The position numbers and the translations under genes are program-made. Below are positions 18,350-26,964 of a stretch of DNA of 49,801 bases, in pieces; position 1 is the first letter of the stretch; every line of letters begins with the position of its first letter. Source of the stretch: Myxococcota bacterium (GTDB lineage Bacteria > Myxococcota_A > UBA9160 > UBA4427); the NCBI GenBank assembly GCA_028823175.1, contig JAPKBZ010000030.1, forward strand, positions 1 to 49,801, in the 5' to 3' direction. The notes below the pieces were generated by a model. It did not search any database. It was not told where the DNA came from and worked only from the letters and a program-made list of their open reading frames with translations.

Positions 18350-19588
18350 TCAAACGCGTTCGATGATCACCGCGGGAGCCATTCCACCCCCGGTGCACAT
18401 GGTGATCAGCGCCTTCGAATCGCCTCGCCTTTCGAGTTCGTCGAGGGCGGTTCCGATCAGCATCGAGCCGGTCGCCGCGATGGGATGGCCCAGCGCGATG
18501 GCTCCGCCGTTGACGTTGCAGATGGCCGGGTCGATATCGAGGTCTCGCATGAATTTGTAGGCAACCACAGCGAAGGCCTCGTTGACCTCGAAGAGGTCGA
18601 TATCGCCCAGGGTCATCCCAGCCTTCTGGCAGACCTTTCTCGCCGCGGGGCCCGGCTCATTGAGCATCAGGGTCGGGCTCCCGGCCGTCGTGGCCATCGC
18701 GACGATTTTCGCCCGGGGCTTGAGGCCCTTGAGTTCGACATACTCCTCTGAAGCGAGTAGCAATCCGGCCGCTCCGTCAACCACACCCGAACTGTTCCCG
18801 GCATGATGGATATGTTCGAGGCGAAGGTCGGGATAGGCGCGAGCCACGAGTTGGCTAAAGGTTTCACCGGTTTCATCCACGGGCATTTCCATGAACTGGT
18901 CGAACACAGTCGGAAGCTGGCCGAGTGTCTCGAGTGTCGTCCCGGGGCGAGGGAACTCGTCCTTCTCCAGAGCTATTTCGCCATGATCATTGCGAACCGG
19001 AACCAGACTGCCATCGAAGCGACCCTCGTCGATGGCGATCTTCGCCCTGCGTTGGCTTTCGCAAGCGAGCTCATCGACCTGATCACGCCCAACTCCTTCC
19101 AATGAGGCGATCAGATCGGCACAGATTCCCTGGTGGGGCTGGGGATGCATCTCCCGAAGATGAAGGTTGCCCATGTCCATGGTGGCCACTGGGACCGCCG
19201 GAGTCAGCGTGCCGGTATAGGACATCATCTCGACTCCGCCGGCCACGACGAGATCGGTCATCCCGCTCATGATATTCGCCGCCGCGAGATTGACCGCCGT
19301 AATCCCCGAGCCGCAGAATCGGTCCAGGGTAAACGCGGGGGCCGCCGTATCCCACCCAGCATCGAGAACGCCCATGCGACCGATACACGCCCCCTGCTTG
19401 CCCACCTGGGTGCTGCAGCCAATCACCACATCTTCAACATCGGCCGTCTCGAGATCGTTTCGATCGCGCAGCGAGCCCAGTAGGCTCCCGAGCAGCCGCT
19501 GGGGATGAATATCGGACAGGGCTCCCCGGCCGGGCTTGCCTACGCCTCGAGGCGTGCGGGCGGCATCGATGATATAAGCGGTCGACAT
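18350..19588 (-). CDS. Acetyl-CoA acetyltransferase (thiolase)
   Basis: This 412-aa thiolase is of degradative length. The nucleophilic cysteine lies in DRFCGSGITA (Cys92), the catalytic His in NGGAIALGHPIAATG (His368) and the second cysteine in MCTGGGMAP (Cys398); all three are intact. The NEAF motif (FEVNEAFAV) is also present. It cleaves 3-ketoacyl-CoA with CoA, or runs the reverse condensation. The ATG at 19588 has GGAGG 5 nt upstream. It is followed after 175 nt by the DUF1214-like gene and then the carboxyltransferase, suggesting one catabolic unit on the minus strand. It diverges from the fatty-acid hydroxylase gene across about 260 nt. Confidence 0.95.
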   Translation of the reverse strand: MSTAYIIDAARTPRGVGKPGRGALSDIHPQRLLGSLLGSLRDRNDLETADVEDVVIGCSTQVGKQGACIGRMGVLDAGWDTAAPAFTLDRFCGSGITAVNLAAANIMSGMTDLVVAGGVEMMSYTGTLTPAVPVATMDMGNLHLREMHPQPHQGICADLIASLEGVGRDQVDELACESQRRAKIAIDEGRFDGSLVPVRNDHGEIALEKDEFPRPGTTLETLGQLPTVFDQFMEMPVDETGETFSQLVARAYPDLRLEHIHHAGNSSGVVDGAAGLLLASEEYVELKGLKPRAKIVAMATTAGSPTLMLNEPGPAARKVCQKAGMTLGDIDLFEVNEAFAVVAYKFMRDLDIDPAICNVNGGAIALGHPIAATGSMLIGTALDELERRGDSKALITMCTGGGMAPAVIIERV

Positions 19589-19849
19589 AGCGGCCTCCAT
19601 TCAGTTGTATTCGGGGAGCCGCTCGCCGTTCCGCTCGCCAGCTCTCTCGCTGTTCAAAAGGATTTTCCGAATCGAGCCCGGGCCACGGAAACCGAGTGCG
19701 ACCCCTTCACGCGATTTTCGGGGAAGGCGAAACATAGCGCGGAATCCTGGGGCTCGATGACGCAGTTCTCGGCATACGCCCGGACTCCGGCGGCCTTCCC
19801 TGGCGCTCGGAAGAGGCTCAAAGACCCCCTTCACGCTAGAGTTACGGGC

Positions 19850-20782
19850 ATGCGGGAACAGATTGAATGGCTCTTGGCACGCAGCGCTTTCCCTCTGGCC
19901 ATCGTGGCGTCTATTGGCGGCGCGATCGTGTTAATCGATGGGGGAAGCTCACCCGAATTCGTCACCGGGGTGATCATCCTGGTCTCCTATGGGTGGCTGG
20001 CCCTGCTCGAGCGACTTTTTCCACTTCATTCGGAATGGGGGCGTTCACACGGTGACCTCAAGGCCGATGTCGGCTTGGCCTTCACCAACGCGGTGGTCAA
20101 CCTGGGGGCCCAACCGCTGATCCTCGCCCTCGCCGTCGGCATCGGAGCCTGGATGTCCCAGACCTACGGAGCCGCACTCTGGCCGACGAACTGGCCCTTG
20201 CTTGCCCAACTCGTTCCCGCTTTGATCCTGGGGGAACTCGTCGAGTACAGTTGCCATCGCGCGATGCACGAGATCCCCTGGCTCTGGCGTTTTCATGCAC
20301 CCCACCACAGCGCCAACCGACTTTATTGGTTCAATGCCCTGCGTTTTCACCCCCTGGACATTCTCTTGATCGGCCCCGGCAAATTGCTGCCCCTCGTCGC
20401 GCTGGGCGCGGACGGTCGCGTGCTGGCCCTGGTCCTCATCTTCTCGGCAGTGCACGGCACCTACCAACACGCCAACCTCCCCTGTCGCCTGGGGCCCCTC
20501 AACTGGATCTTCAGCATGGCCGAACTGCACCGTTGGCATCACTCTCCGATCACCGCCGAGTCGAATCACAACTACGGGGGGAACCTCATCTTCTGGGACA
20601 TCCTCTTCGGAACCCGTTGGCTGCCCAGCGATCGCGAACCCCCGGTGCGAACCGGGATCGAAGACCTGCCCCATTTCCCGCTGGGCTTCGCTTCGATCCT
20701 CGCCTCCCCCTTCCGCTGGCGCAAAGTCGTGCAGGAATCGGGGCCCGAGGCTGGCTTCGGGCCCCAGGGCGACGTCCACTGA
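19850..20782 (+). CDS. Fatty acid hydroxylase / sterol desaturase family protein
   Basis: This 310-aa integral membrane di-iron oxygenase (PF04116) has several hydrophobic helices (about 11-30, 38-56, 75-100, 115-133 and 178-200). The histidine clusters are HRAMH (136-140), HAPHH (149-153), HGTYQH (202-207) and HRWHH (227-231), which bind the di-iron centre. The family hydroxylates or desaturates lipids and sterols using O2 at the membrane. The substrate is unknown. The ATG at 19850 has only a weak CGGG upstream; an in-frame ATG further upstream exists but adds a sequence unlike the family. Confidence 0.92.
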   Translation: MREQIEWLLARSAFPLAIVASIGGAIVLIDGGSSPEFVTGVIILVSYGWLALLERLFPLHSEWGRSHGDLKADVGLAFTNAVVNLGAQPLILALAVGIGAWMSQTYGAALWPTNWPLLAQLVPALILGELVEYSCHRAMHEIPWLWRFHAPHHSANRLYWFNALRFHPLDILLIGPGKLLPLVALGADGRVLALVLIFSAVHGTYQHANLPCRLGPLNWIFSMAELHRWHHSPITAESNHNYGGNLIFWDILFGTRWLPSDREPPVRTGIEDLPHFPLGFASILASPFRWRKVVQESGPEAGFGPQGDVH

Positions 20783-20829
20783 CCCAGGACGGCTAGGCAC
20801 TCGCCGAGCTCAACCCAGGCCGCCGCCAC

Positions 20830-20964
20830 ATGGAGTACGTGAGCGAGCGGGGAAGCTTTGACGACCTGCCCTTCGAAGCGATGCTCGAGGTCTTCGATAC
20901 GGCGTACGGGGATTTTCTCGTCACCGAGGGCTCCGAGGAGCCGGACGAAGCCTTCAGCGCCTAG
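20830..20964 (+). CDS. Doubtful 44-aa small protein
   Basis: ATG 20830 opens a 44-codon frame, MEYVSERGSF and onward, with an acidic C-terminus (TEGSEEPDEAFSA). The frame is open upstream only to a stop at 20794, so it cannot be the end of a long gene without a frameshift. Codons are GC-rich at third positions and the composition is protein-like, but there is no good ribosome binding site. It may be a small protein or the remnant C-terminus of a lost gene. Confidence 0.3.
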   Translation: MEYVSERGSFDDLPFEAMLEVFDTAYGDFLVTEGSEEPDEAFSA

Positions 20965-21165
20965 GCGGCGATTTTGACGCTGAAAATCCGGGAATCCGGC
21001 CCAGGCTGCGCCCCGTCGCTTGCCTCGCTCGATCGCCAGCCTTCCCCGCCACGCCTTTTTAGGCGTCCGAACTGACCCATTCTCCGAGCATTCTCCGACT
21101 CTTCCTCTGTGGCCATAGGAAACCGCCAATCAGGGCAGAATCCAGATCGGCCCAGGGAGCAGAAC

Positions 21166-21261
21166 ATGGAACTCGTCGACATCCTCAGGTGCTCAATTGC
21201 GATCCTCGGAATGCTCTCCCTCAGCTTTGCTGAACCGGAGAACCGATCGCCCTTCCTCTGA
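21166..21261 (+). CDS. Doubtful 31-aa signal-peptide-like ORF
   Basis: ATG 21166 has AGGGAG 7 nt upstream and opens a 31-codon frame with a hydrophobic core (CSIAILGMLSLSFA) ending in a polar tail. It looks like a signal peptide that stops soon after the cleavage region. It could be a small membrane peptide, an upstream leader of the SDR gene, or the broken 5' end of a lost exported protein. Confidence 0.25.
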   Translation: MELVDILRCSIAILGMLSLSFAEPENRSPFL

Positions 21262-21522
21262 GCCAAGCTCGAGAGCCCAAGCTCCGATCCCCAAGCGCTC
21301 CTCGGACTCCCGCTCCGAATTCGAACTCGATTTGGATTCGAACTGTAGCCACGAGTCGCAGAGCTGCCCCCCGAAAGCCCGAGACCGGATTGGTTGACGA
21401 CGCTCGGGCTCGCTGGGCAATCGCCTATGCTGCCCCTCGTCATACGCCGACCCCGAACCCAACGCCTCAGCCGCCTCCACTTCACACCGGCGCATTCGGC
21501 GGATCCAAGGAGAACCACGCCC

Positions 21523-22365
21523 ATGCGCGAATGGAAGCAGCAGGTCGCCGTCATCACCGGTGGCGGAAGCGGAATCGGCGAGGCCCTCGCCCATGCCTGC
21601 GCCGACCGGGGAATGCGCGTGGCGCTGGCCGACGTGGAATCCGAGGCCGCCCACCGGGTGGCTGAAGCCATCCGATCTCGGGGCGGCGAAGCTCTGGCCT
21701 GGGCAGTCGACGTCGGGAATCGCGAAGCGGTGACGGATTTTGCCGCCGGGGTTCGGGAGAGCTTTGGAGCCTGTCACCTGCTCTGCAACAACGCCGGCGT
21801 TCTGGTCACGCGCCCGCTGCTCGAAATCGAAGCAAAGGACTGGGAGTGGTGCCTCTCGGTCAACCTATGGGGCGCGATTCACTCGGTCTCTGCCTTTGTC
21901 CCCGGCATGCTCGAGAGCGGTGCACCCGGACACGTGGTCAACACGGCGTCGATCGTTGGGCTCGTCCCCATCGCCCAGGGCAACCTCGGCGCCTACACCA
22001 CCACCAAATTTGCCCTCGTGGGGTTCTCCGAGTCGCTTCGCGCCGAACTCCAAGCCCTCGGTGCTCCCATCGGGGTCTCGGTTGTGTGCCCAGGAGCCGT
22101 GACCACCCGCATCGCCGAGAGCGAGCGCAACCGGCCCAGCCAGCTTAAAACGGGGCCCGCCCAGGTTCCTCCCGAAGCCGATCCCCACGCCTCCCCCACC
22201 CCGGGTAAGCAGTCCTCCGAGGCGGTGGCCGCCGCGATTCTGGCCGGGGTGGAGAACGACGAGACCTGGATCCTGACCCACCCGGAGATGAAACCCCTGG
22301 TGGCCGGGCGCGCGACCGCCCTCCTCGAGGCGTTCGATCGTGCCGCGCTCCGGCGACCCGACTGA
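21523..22365 (+). CDS. Short-chain dehydrogenase/reductase (SDR)
   Basis: This 280-aa classical SDR has the NAD(P)-binding loop TGGGSGIG (12-19), NNAG (89-92), catalytic Ser143 in NTASIVG, and the YxxxK pair Tyr158 and Lys162 in AYTTTKFAL. It would oxidise or reduce a hydroxyl/keto group, probably on a lipid or steroid given the neighbours. The Asp in ADVES (near 37-39) after strand 2 suggests NAD(H) rather than NADP(H). The ATG at 21523 has AAGGAG 10 nt upstream. The two acyl-CoA dehydrogenase genes that follow have their own promoter. Confidence 0.93.
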   Translation: MREWKQQVAVITGGGSGIGEALAHACADRGMRVALADVESEAAHRVAEAIRSRGGEALAWAVDVGNREAVTDFAAGVRESFGACHLLCNNAGVLVTRPLLEIEAKDWEWCLSVNLWGAIHSVSAFVPGMLESGAPGHVVNTASIVGLVPIAQGNLGAYTTTKFALVGFSESLRAELQALGAPIGVSVVCPGAVTTRIAESERNRPSQLKTGPAQVPPEADPHASPTPGKQSSEAVAAAILAGVENDETWILTHPEMKPLVAGRATALLEAFDRAALRRPD

Positions 22366-22433
22366 GGGACACCCGCCTGCTCCCCAGCCGGAGAGAAGAG
22401 CACCCAGAGAGGTGCTGAGGGAGGAGACCGGAG

Positions 22434-22462
22434 TTGACGCGCTCTTCCGAGGCCTCTATAAT
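22434..22462 (+). promoter_or_regulatory. Near-consensus sigma-70 promoter for acyl-CoA dehydrogenase genes
   Basis: TTGACG (22434-22439) and TATAAT (22457-22462) are separated by exactly 17 nt, one base from full consensus. The start site should fall near 22469, about 64 nt before the acyl-CoA dehydrogenase ATG. A palindrome overlaps the predicted start site. Confidence 0.88.
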
Positions 22463-22465
22463 TAC

Positions 22466-22485
22466 GATACGCAACGGATCGTATC
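22466..22485. promoter_or_regulatory. Palindromic operator over the +1 site
   Basis: GATACG (22466-22471) and CGTATC (22480-22485) form a perfect 6-bp inverted repeat with an 8-nt spacer, immediately after the -10 box. This location and dyad size suit a TetR-family or FadR-like repressor that blocks initiation. The cognate regulator is not identified, and I saw no second copy elsewhere in the window. Confidence 0.65.
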
Positions 22486-22532
22486 TTACTGACAGGGATC
22501 GGGGCCCCGCCCCGCCCCCCAAGGAGCCGGCG

Positions 22533-23714
22533 ATGGATTTTGACTTCACGAAGGAAGAGCAGAAATTTTCCGAGGAGGTCGAGCAGTGGCTCGTCGACAA
22601 CCACGACCCCGAGGTCATGGACCTGACCCGGGAAAATTTCAGCCAACTCGCCGATACCCCCGCGCGCCGCGCCTTCATGCAAAAGCTCGCCAAGCAGGGC
22701 TGGCTCGGCATGTCGTGGCCCAAGGAATACGGCGGCCAGGAAATCGAGGGCGTCTACGAGTTCATCCTCAATGAAGCCCTTGCCCGGCACGGCGCGCCCC
22801 AGATCGGCAAGGGCGTGGGAATCATCGGCAAGACCCTGATCCGCCACGGGAGCGCAAAGCTCAAGCAGGAATTTCTGCCCCAGATCCTGAGCGCCGAGGT
22901 CGAATTTGCGGTGGGCTATAGCGAGCCCCAGGCGGGTTCCGACTCCGCCAACATGCAGCTCAAGGCCGAGAAGGTGGACGGCGGCTGGATGCTCAATGGC
23001 CAGAAGATGTGGACCACATCGGCGCATTTCGCGGACTGGTATTGGGTGGGTGCTCGGACCGACCCCGACAAGCCCAAGCACGATGGTCTGAGCCTCTTCA
23101 TGATCCCCATGGATCACCCGAATCTTGAGATTCAGAGCCTGCCCACCATCGGCAAGGACACCACCAATCAGGTCTTCTTCGAAGATGTCTTTGTTCCCGA
23201 AGATTATATGGTCGGCGAACAGGGGCGCGGGTTCCGCTACATCGCCGAAGCCCTGGATCTCGAACGCTTCACCCTGTTTACGCTGTCACCGATCGAAGAT
23301 CGCTCGAAGCTTCTGGTGCAGTGGGCAAAGGAAGCCACCCGGGACGACAAGCCCCTGCGCGAAGATCCCAACGTGCGCCGGACCATCGCCCATATCGTGA
23401 CCGATACCCAAGTGGCCAGGGGGTTGAGCAAGCGTTTCCTCTCGGCCGCCATGAAGGGGGACAAGCCCCCGAGCATCGAGTCCTCGGAGTACAAGCTCTT
23501 CACCACAACCCTCTCCCAACGCGTCTGCAAGGACGCCCTCGACCTAACCGGGGCGGCGGGACAAATACGAGAGGGCCAAGAGGATGCTCCTCTCGCCGGG
23601 CGCTTCGAGGGCGCTTATCGCGCCACCCTGAACGAAACCGTGGGCGGCGGGTCCTCCGAGATCCAGAAAAACATCATCGCCCGGCGAAAACTGGGACTGC
23701 CCAAGAACTTCTAA
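22533..23714 (+). CDS. Acyl-CoA dehydrogenase (first of pair)
   Basis: This 393-aa flavoenzyme has the full acyl-CoA dehydrogenase layout: an N-terminal helical domain (MDFDFTKEEQKFSEEVEQ), a middle beta domain with GYSEPQAGSDSANMQ and the FAD/substrate region WTTSAHFADW, and a C-terminal helical domain ending GGGSSEIQKNIIARRKLGLP. It oxidises acyl-CoA to trans-2-enoyl-CoA and passes electrons to ETF. The ATG at 22533 has AAGGAG at 6-nt spacing. A second acyl-CoA dehydrogenase follows 78 nt downstream. Such side-by-side pairs often form heteromeric enzymes on steroid or branched side chains, which is inference here. Confidence 0.95.
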   Translation: MDFDFTKEEQKFSEEVEQWLVDNHDPEVMDLTRENFSQLADTPARRAFMQKLAKQGWLGMSWPKEYGGQEIEGVYEFILNEALARHGAPQIGKGVGIIGKTLIRHGSAKLKQEFLPQILSAEVEFAVGYSEPQAGSDSANMQLKAEKVDGGWMLNGQKMWTTSAHFADWYWVGARTDPDKPKHDGLSLFMIPMDHPNLEIQSLPTIGKDTTNQVFFEDVFVPEDYMVGEQGRGFRYIAEALDLERFTLFTLSPIEDRSKLLVQWAKEATRDDKPLREDPNVRRTIAHIVTDTQVARGLSKRFLSAAMKGDKPPSIESSEYKLFTTTLSQRVCKDALDLTGAAGQIREGQEDAPLAGRFEGAYRATLNETVGGGSSEIQKNIIARRKLGLPKNF

Positions 23715-23752
23715 CCCGGGGCTGCCCGATATAGCCGTCCAAAAACCGACTC

Positions 23753-23772
23753 GCGGCCGCTTTCACGGCCGC
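23753..23772. other. Intergenic hairpin between the dehydrogenase pair
   Basis: GCGGCCG and CGGCCGC form a perfect 7-bp stem with a 6-nt loop, in the 78-nt spacer between the two acyl-CoA dehydrogenase genes. There is no U-tract, so an mRNA-stability or processing element is more likely than a terminator. Confidence 0.4.
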
Positions 23773-23792
23773 CTGATCCGAGGAGATCCAAG

Positions 23793-24914
23793 ATGGACCT
23801 CGCATTGAGCGAAGAACAGCAGATGATCGTGGACATGACCCACGGCATTCTCGAAGAACACTGCACCATCGACGTCGTCCGGCAGATGGAGGACGACCCC
23901 AAGGGCTACCCCGAAGCTCTCTGGAAGCAGCTCGCCGAGTCGGGATTGACGGGATTATTGATTCCCGAGGCCAACGGAGGCGGGGGCCAAACCCTCGCCG
24001 AAGCCGCTCTCGTCTACGAGAAGTTCGGCGAGTTCCTCGCCCCTGTGCCGCATTTTGTGAGTTCGGTGATCAGCGCCCGGCTGCTCCTGACGGCGGGCAA
24101 TGACGCCCAACAGGCCGAGTGGCTCCCCAAGATCGCCGGGGGGGATGCCGTGCTGACCCCCGCATGGCTCGAGCCCAACCGCGGCTACGGCGAGGTGGGC
24201 GTCCAATTGGAGGCGAAGGCCGACGGGGATAATTTCCTGCTCTCCGGGGTTAAGCGTCACGTCTACTTCGCGAGCGCCGCTGACCGCCTCATCGTACTGG
24301 CCCGCGGTCCCCAGGGCGTAGACCTCTTCCTGGTCGATCCCTCCGCCGACGGCGTCACCCTTACCCAACAGCTTTCACAATCCGGCGACGCCCAGTACCG
24401 CGTGGACCTACAGGATGTGCGGGTCAGCGCCGAGGAAAGGTTGGGTGCCCCGGGGACGGGATGGCAAGCATTCAACGCAGTACTCCACGAGGGCATCATC
24501 CTGATCGCCGCCCAGGCGATCGGCGGAGCCCAGAAGGTGCTGGACATCACGGTCGAATACTCAAAGGAGCGCGTCCAGTTCGACAAGCCCCTGGGCGCCT
24601 TTCAGGCCCTTGCCCACTACATGGCCGACTCAGCCACCCATATCGACGGCGGCCGGGTGCTGGTCTACGAAGCCGCCTGGAATGCTTCCAAGGACCGCTC
24701 AATCAGCCGCTTCGCACCGATGGCGAAGCTCTTCGCCTGCGAAACCTATCGAGAAGTCACCCGGGTCTGCGCGCAGATCTGGGGCGGGGTTGCCTTCACC
24801 ATCGAATACGATTGCCAACTCTACTTCCGATGGGCCAAGCAGTTGCAACTCTCCTGGTGGGATACCCCCTACCTGGAGGAACTGGTGGCCGAGGACGTAC
24901 TCAAAGACGGTTGA
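23793..24914 (+). CDS. Acyl-CoA dehydrogenase (second of pair)
   Basis: This 373-aa acyl-CoA dehydrogenase homolog starts MDLALSEEQQMIVDMTHGIL and ends with the family helices EVTRVCAQIWGGVAFTIEYD and LYFRWAKQLQLSWWDTPYLE. The middle domain is more divergent than in its partner (GGDAVLTPAWLEPNRGYG replaces the usual TEP-x-AGSD motif). This suggests weakened FAD or substrate contacts and possibly a non-catalytic role as heteromer partner. The ATG at 23793 has GAGGAG upstream. It is co-directional with the first dehydrogenase and probably transcribed from the 22.43-kb promoter. Confidence 0.92.
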   Translation: MDLALSEEQQMIVDMTHGILEEHCTIDVVRQMEDDPKGYPEALWKQLAESGLTGLLIPEANGGGGQTLAEAALVYEKFGEFLAPVPHFVSSVISARLLLTAGNDAQQAEWLPKIAGGDAVLTPAWLEPNRGYGEVGVQLEAKADGDNFLLSGVKRHVYFASAADRLIVLARGPQGVDLFLVDPSADGVTLTQQLSQSGDAQYRVDLQDVRVSAEERLGAPGTGWQAFNAVLHEGIILIAAQAIGGAQKVLDITVEYSKERVQFDKPLGAFQALAHYMADSATHIDGGRVLVYEAAWNASKDRSISRFAPMAKLFACETYREVTRVCAQIWGGVAFTIEYDCQLYFRWAKQLQLSWWDTPYLEELVAEDVLKDG

Positions 24915-25009
24915 GACCACTTCATTCGGGATTCGGGCCGGACTTCAGCGGCCGTGCCCGGCTCAGGGCACCGGAAATCGTTGGCCCGATCCCGCCCCTC
25001 CCGAGGCGA

Positions 25010-25810
25010 TCAGCTCGCCTTTTTTTCAGCGCGCTCGGTGAAGGCCGCCAACATTTCGCTGACGTGCTCGGGTATTTCAATCTTGGCGGGGTCGTAGCGC
25101 GGCGACAAGGTGCGAAGGAAGAGGCGCACCGCCCGGCGTTCGACCGGGGTTCGCGGCCTCCCCACATCTCTGCCCAGGTCCTCGGCCATGCAGCGTGCGA
25201 AGCGTCCGATATAAGACAAATAGTGGTGCTGGGCGCGGGAGCCGAAGAGTAGGCGATACAGATAGCTCCCCACCAATTCCTGGAAGACGCCGAAGGCCAC
25301 GGTCCGGTGCTCGATCTCTTCGGCCAAATGCCAGCCCCAGATCTCGCCCCCAGGATTCCGATAGGGGTCGTCAAACGTCTTGAACTCCGCCATGGCCAGA
25401 GCACCGGAGCACGTCATGGCCTCGAAACCCTCCGCGTAGGCGAGGTTCCAACGCAGGGGTTTCTCCCGGGAAAAGCGCCGATAGTCCACGTCGAGAGCCG
25501 ACTCTATTTGGCCCAGGGCATCCGCCCCCCGGGCCGAGAAGCTGGCACGAATCCGCCGATTGAGATTCGCATGGTTCCGGTAATGGTGGGCTTCCTGACG
25601 CGAAAAGTCACGGGTATCCTCCGCGAGCTTCGGGTTCTTGAGTTTGGGGATCGCCACCCCCATGGTCCGAATCAGGTAGGGCTCGAGGTAGGGCATGGTC
25701 ATGGACAGGGCCATGCTCGAAAGCATCAAGCTCAGGCTCTCGTCGGGAACATCCAGATCAAATTTTTCCTCGAAGGGAAAACGCAGATCGCGCACGGTAA
25801 TATCGCTCAT
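25010..25810 (-). CDS. Predicted metal-dependent hydrolase (PF10118)
   Basis: This 266-aa all-helical protein of the PF10118 'metal-dependent hydrolase' family has ligand-like motifs RQEAHHYRNH (about 71-80) and LAEEIEHRTVAFGVF in mid-protein. These resemble the paired E and E-x-x-H ligands of ferritin-like di-iron proteins, so an oxygenase rather than hydrolase activity is possible. It begins MSDITVRDLRFPF at ATG 25810, with a weak ribosome binding site. It is convergent with the acyl-CoA dehydrogenase operon (95 nt apart) and divergent from a PhyH dioxygenase gene (95 nt). Members are common in lipid- and steroid-degrading bacteria. The true reaction is unknown. Confidence 0.85.
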   Translation of the reverse strand: MSDITVRDLRFPFEEKFDLDVPDESLSLMLSSMALSMTMPYLEPYLIRTMGVAIPKLKNPKLAEDTRDFSRQEAHHYRNHANLNRRIRASFSARGADALGQIESALDVDYRRFSREKPLRWNLAYAEGFEAMTCSGALAMAEFKTFDDPYRNPGGEIWGWHLAEEIEHRTVAFGVFQELVGSYLYRLLFGSRAQHHYLSYIGRFARCMAEDLGRDVGRPRTPVERRAVRLFLRTLSPRYDPAKIEIPEHVSEMLAAFTERAEKKAS

Positions 25811-25905
25811 GATTAGGCCCCCGAGTTCTACTCTCCCGAAGCGGGAATGAGGGTGCCAAGTTCTGGCGAAATAACAACAACGCGCAAAAAAAAAGAGAGG
25901 GCGCC

Positions 25906-26964
25906 GTGCCCGAAACAATGGCCTGGATTGATCCCCAACCCGCCAGACCCCAGGGAACAAAGGGCGGGACGCTGAGTCCGGAACAGCAGGCGAGTTGGCG
26001 GCAGGCGGGCTACGCCCTGGCCGATGGGATCCTCCCGGCGGAATGTCTCGACCCCGCGCTGCAGCTGATTCAGCGCGAGTTCAGGACCCTCTCCGGCGAA
26101 GAGCAGGCCAAGGTGACCGACTTCGGCAGCGACGGCCGAATGGTCTTTCCCACGGGCCACGAGGCGCTCGATACGCTTTCTCTCCACCCCCGGATCCTCG
26201 CCGCAGTCGCGCAATTGCTGGAAACACCCATCCGTGACGTGCGCCTCACCCAGGCCGACCTCTGGTCGAAATTTGGCCGCTCGGACAGCCAGGGGGGTCT
26301 CTATGACAACACCGACCAGCGCATCCACGTCGACTACCCCAACCACACCCTGACCCATCCGCCGGCCTGGGAGACCCCCGAGGCGGTCGAAATCATCGTC
26401 TACTTCGACGCGGTGGAAGAGTGCGGCGGAGCCACGGCCGTCATCCCCCGAGAGGGCCCCGAAGACCCCGCGTACGCCTGGCCCATGATGGCGACTCCGG
26501 GCCTGGGGACGCTGCCCTGGATCAACGACCGAGAGTCTGCGGAGCGGGATCTCGCCGAACGGGCTCCTGAAATCCATGATTTTCGAGCCGAACACCTCTA
26601 CCCCCGGGAGAGGCGTGCGCGCTTCGGTCCAGGCAGCCTGCTTTTTTACCGCCACGACACCTGGCATCGCGGGACCCCCCTAACTCCGGGAAAGCAGCGC
26701 GTCGTCCAGAACCTGACCTTTCGCAAGGCAGAGAGCGAGTGGATCAGCACGCTCCATCCGGGCTGGGCTTGGAAGATGTACCGCCGGGATCTCTCCGTCG
26801 AATCCCTGATCGCCCGGGCCTCGGTGGATCAACGCTGTGTGCTGGGCTTTCCGGCCCCTGGGCATCCCTACTGGACCGCCGCCACCGTCGCCGCGGTCGA
26901 GGCGCGCTACGGAGCGCTGGGAATGGATATCTCTCCCTACCGCCGCGCACTCTCTGGAGCCTAA
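25906..26964 (+). CDS. Phytanoyl-CoA dioxygenase (PhyH) family protein, 1
   Basis: This 352-aa Fe(II)/2-oxoglutarate dioxygenase has the iron triad H-x-D at His141/Asp143 (RIHVDYPNH) and a distal His254 in DTWHRGTPLT. Arg265 lies 11 residues later, placed to bind 2-oxoglutarate. It would hydroxylate a lipid-like substrate with O2 and 2-oxoglutarate; PhyH relatives also include halogenases and ectoine hydroxylases, so the substrate is open. The GTG start at 25906 has GAGAGG 5 nt upstream. The TAA stop overlaps, tail to tail, the TAG stop of the convergent metallopeptidase gene (four shared bases). Confidence 0.9.
   Translation: MPETMAWIDPQPARPQGTKGGTLSPEQQASWRQAGYALADGILPAECLDPALQLIQREFRTLSGEEQAKVTDFGSDGRMVFPTGHEALDTLSLHPRILAAVAQLLETPIRDVRLTQADLWSKFGRSDSQGGLYDNTDQRIHVDYPNHTLTHPPAWETPEAVEIIVYFDAVEECGGATAVIPREGPEDPAYAWPMMATPGLGTLPWINDRESAERDLAERAPEIHDFRAEHLYPRERRARFGPGSLLFYRHDTWHRGTPLTPGKQRVVQNLTFRKAESEWISTLHPGWAWKMYRRDLSVESLIARASVDQRCVLGFPAPGHPYWTAATVAAVEARYGALGMDISPYRRALSGA

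Larger units (their letters stand above)
20783..21522. other. 740-nt interval with only doubtful small ORFs
   Basis: No family-like protein is seen on either strand. The interval contains two doubtful small ORFs (20830-20964 and 21166-21261), a short hairpin ACGCCT-TTTT-AGGCGT at 21051-21066, and a direct repeat ATTCGAACT at 21319-21327 and 21336-21344 (17-bp period) upstream of the SDR gene. The composition is less biased than in the neighbouring genes, so decayed gene sequence is possible. Confidence 0.6.

Noticed and set aside
20961..21777. Minus-strand frames across the 20.8-21.5 kb gap and the SDR 5' end
   Set aside because: Ser/Arg-rich and without domain-like pattern; they continue into the antisense of the SDR gene.
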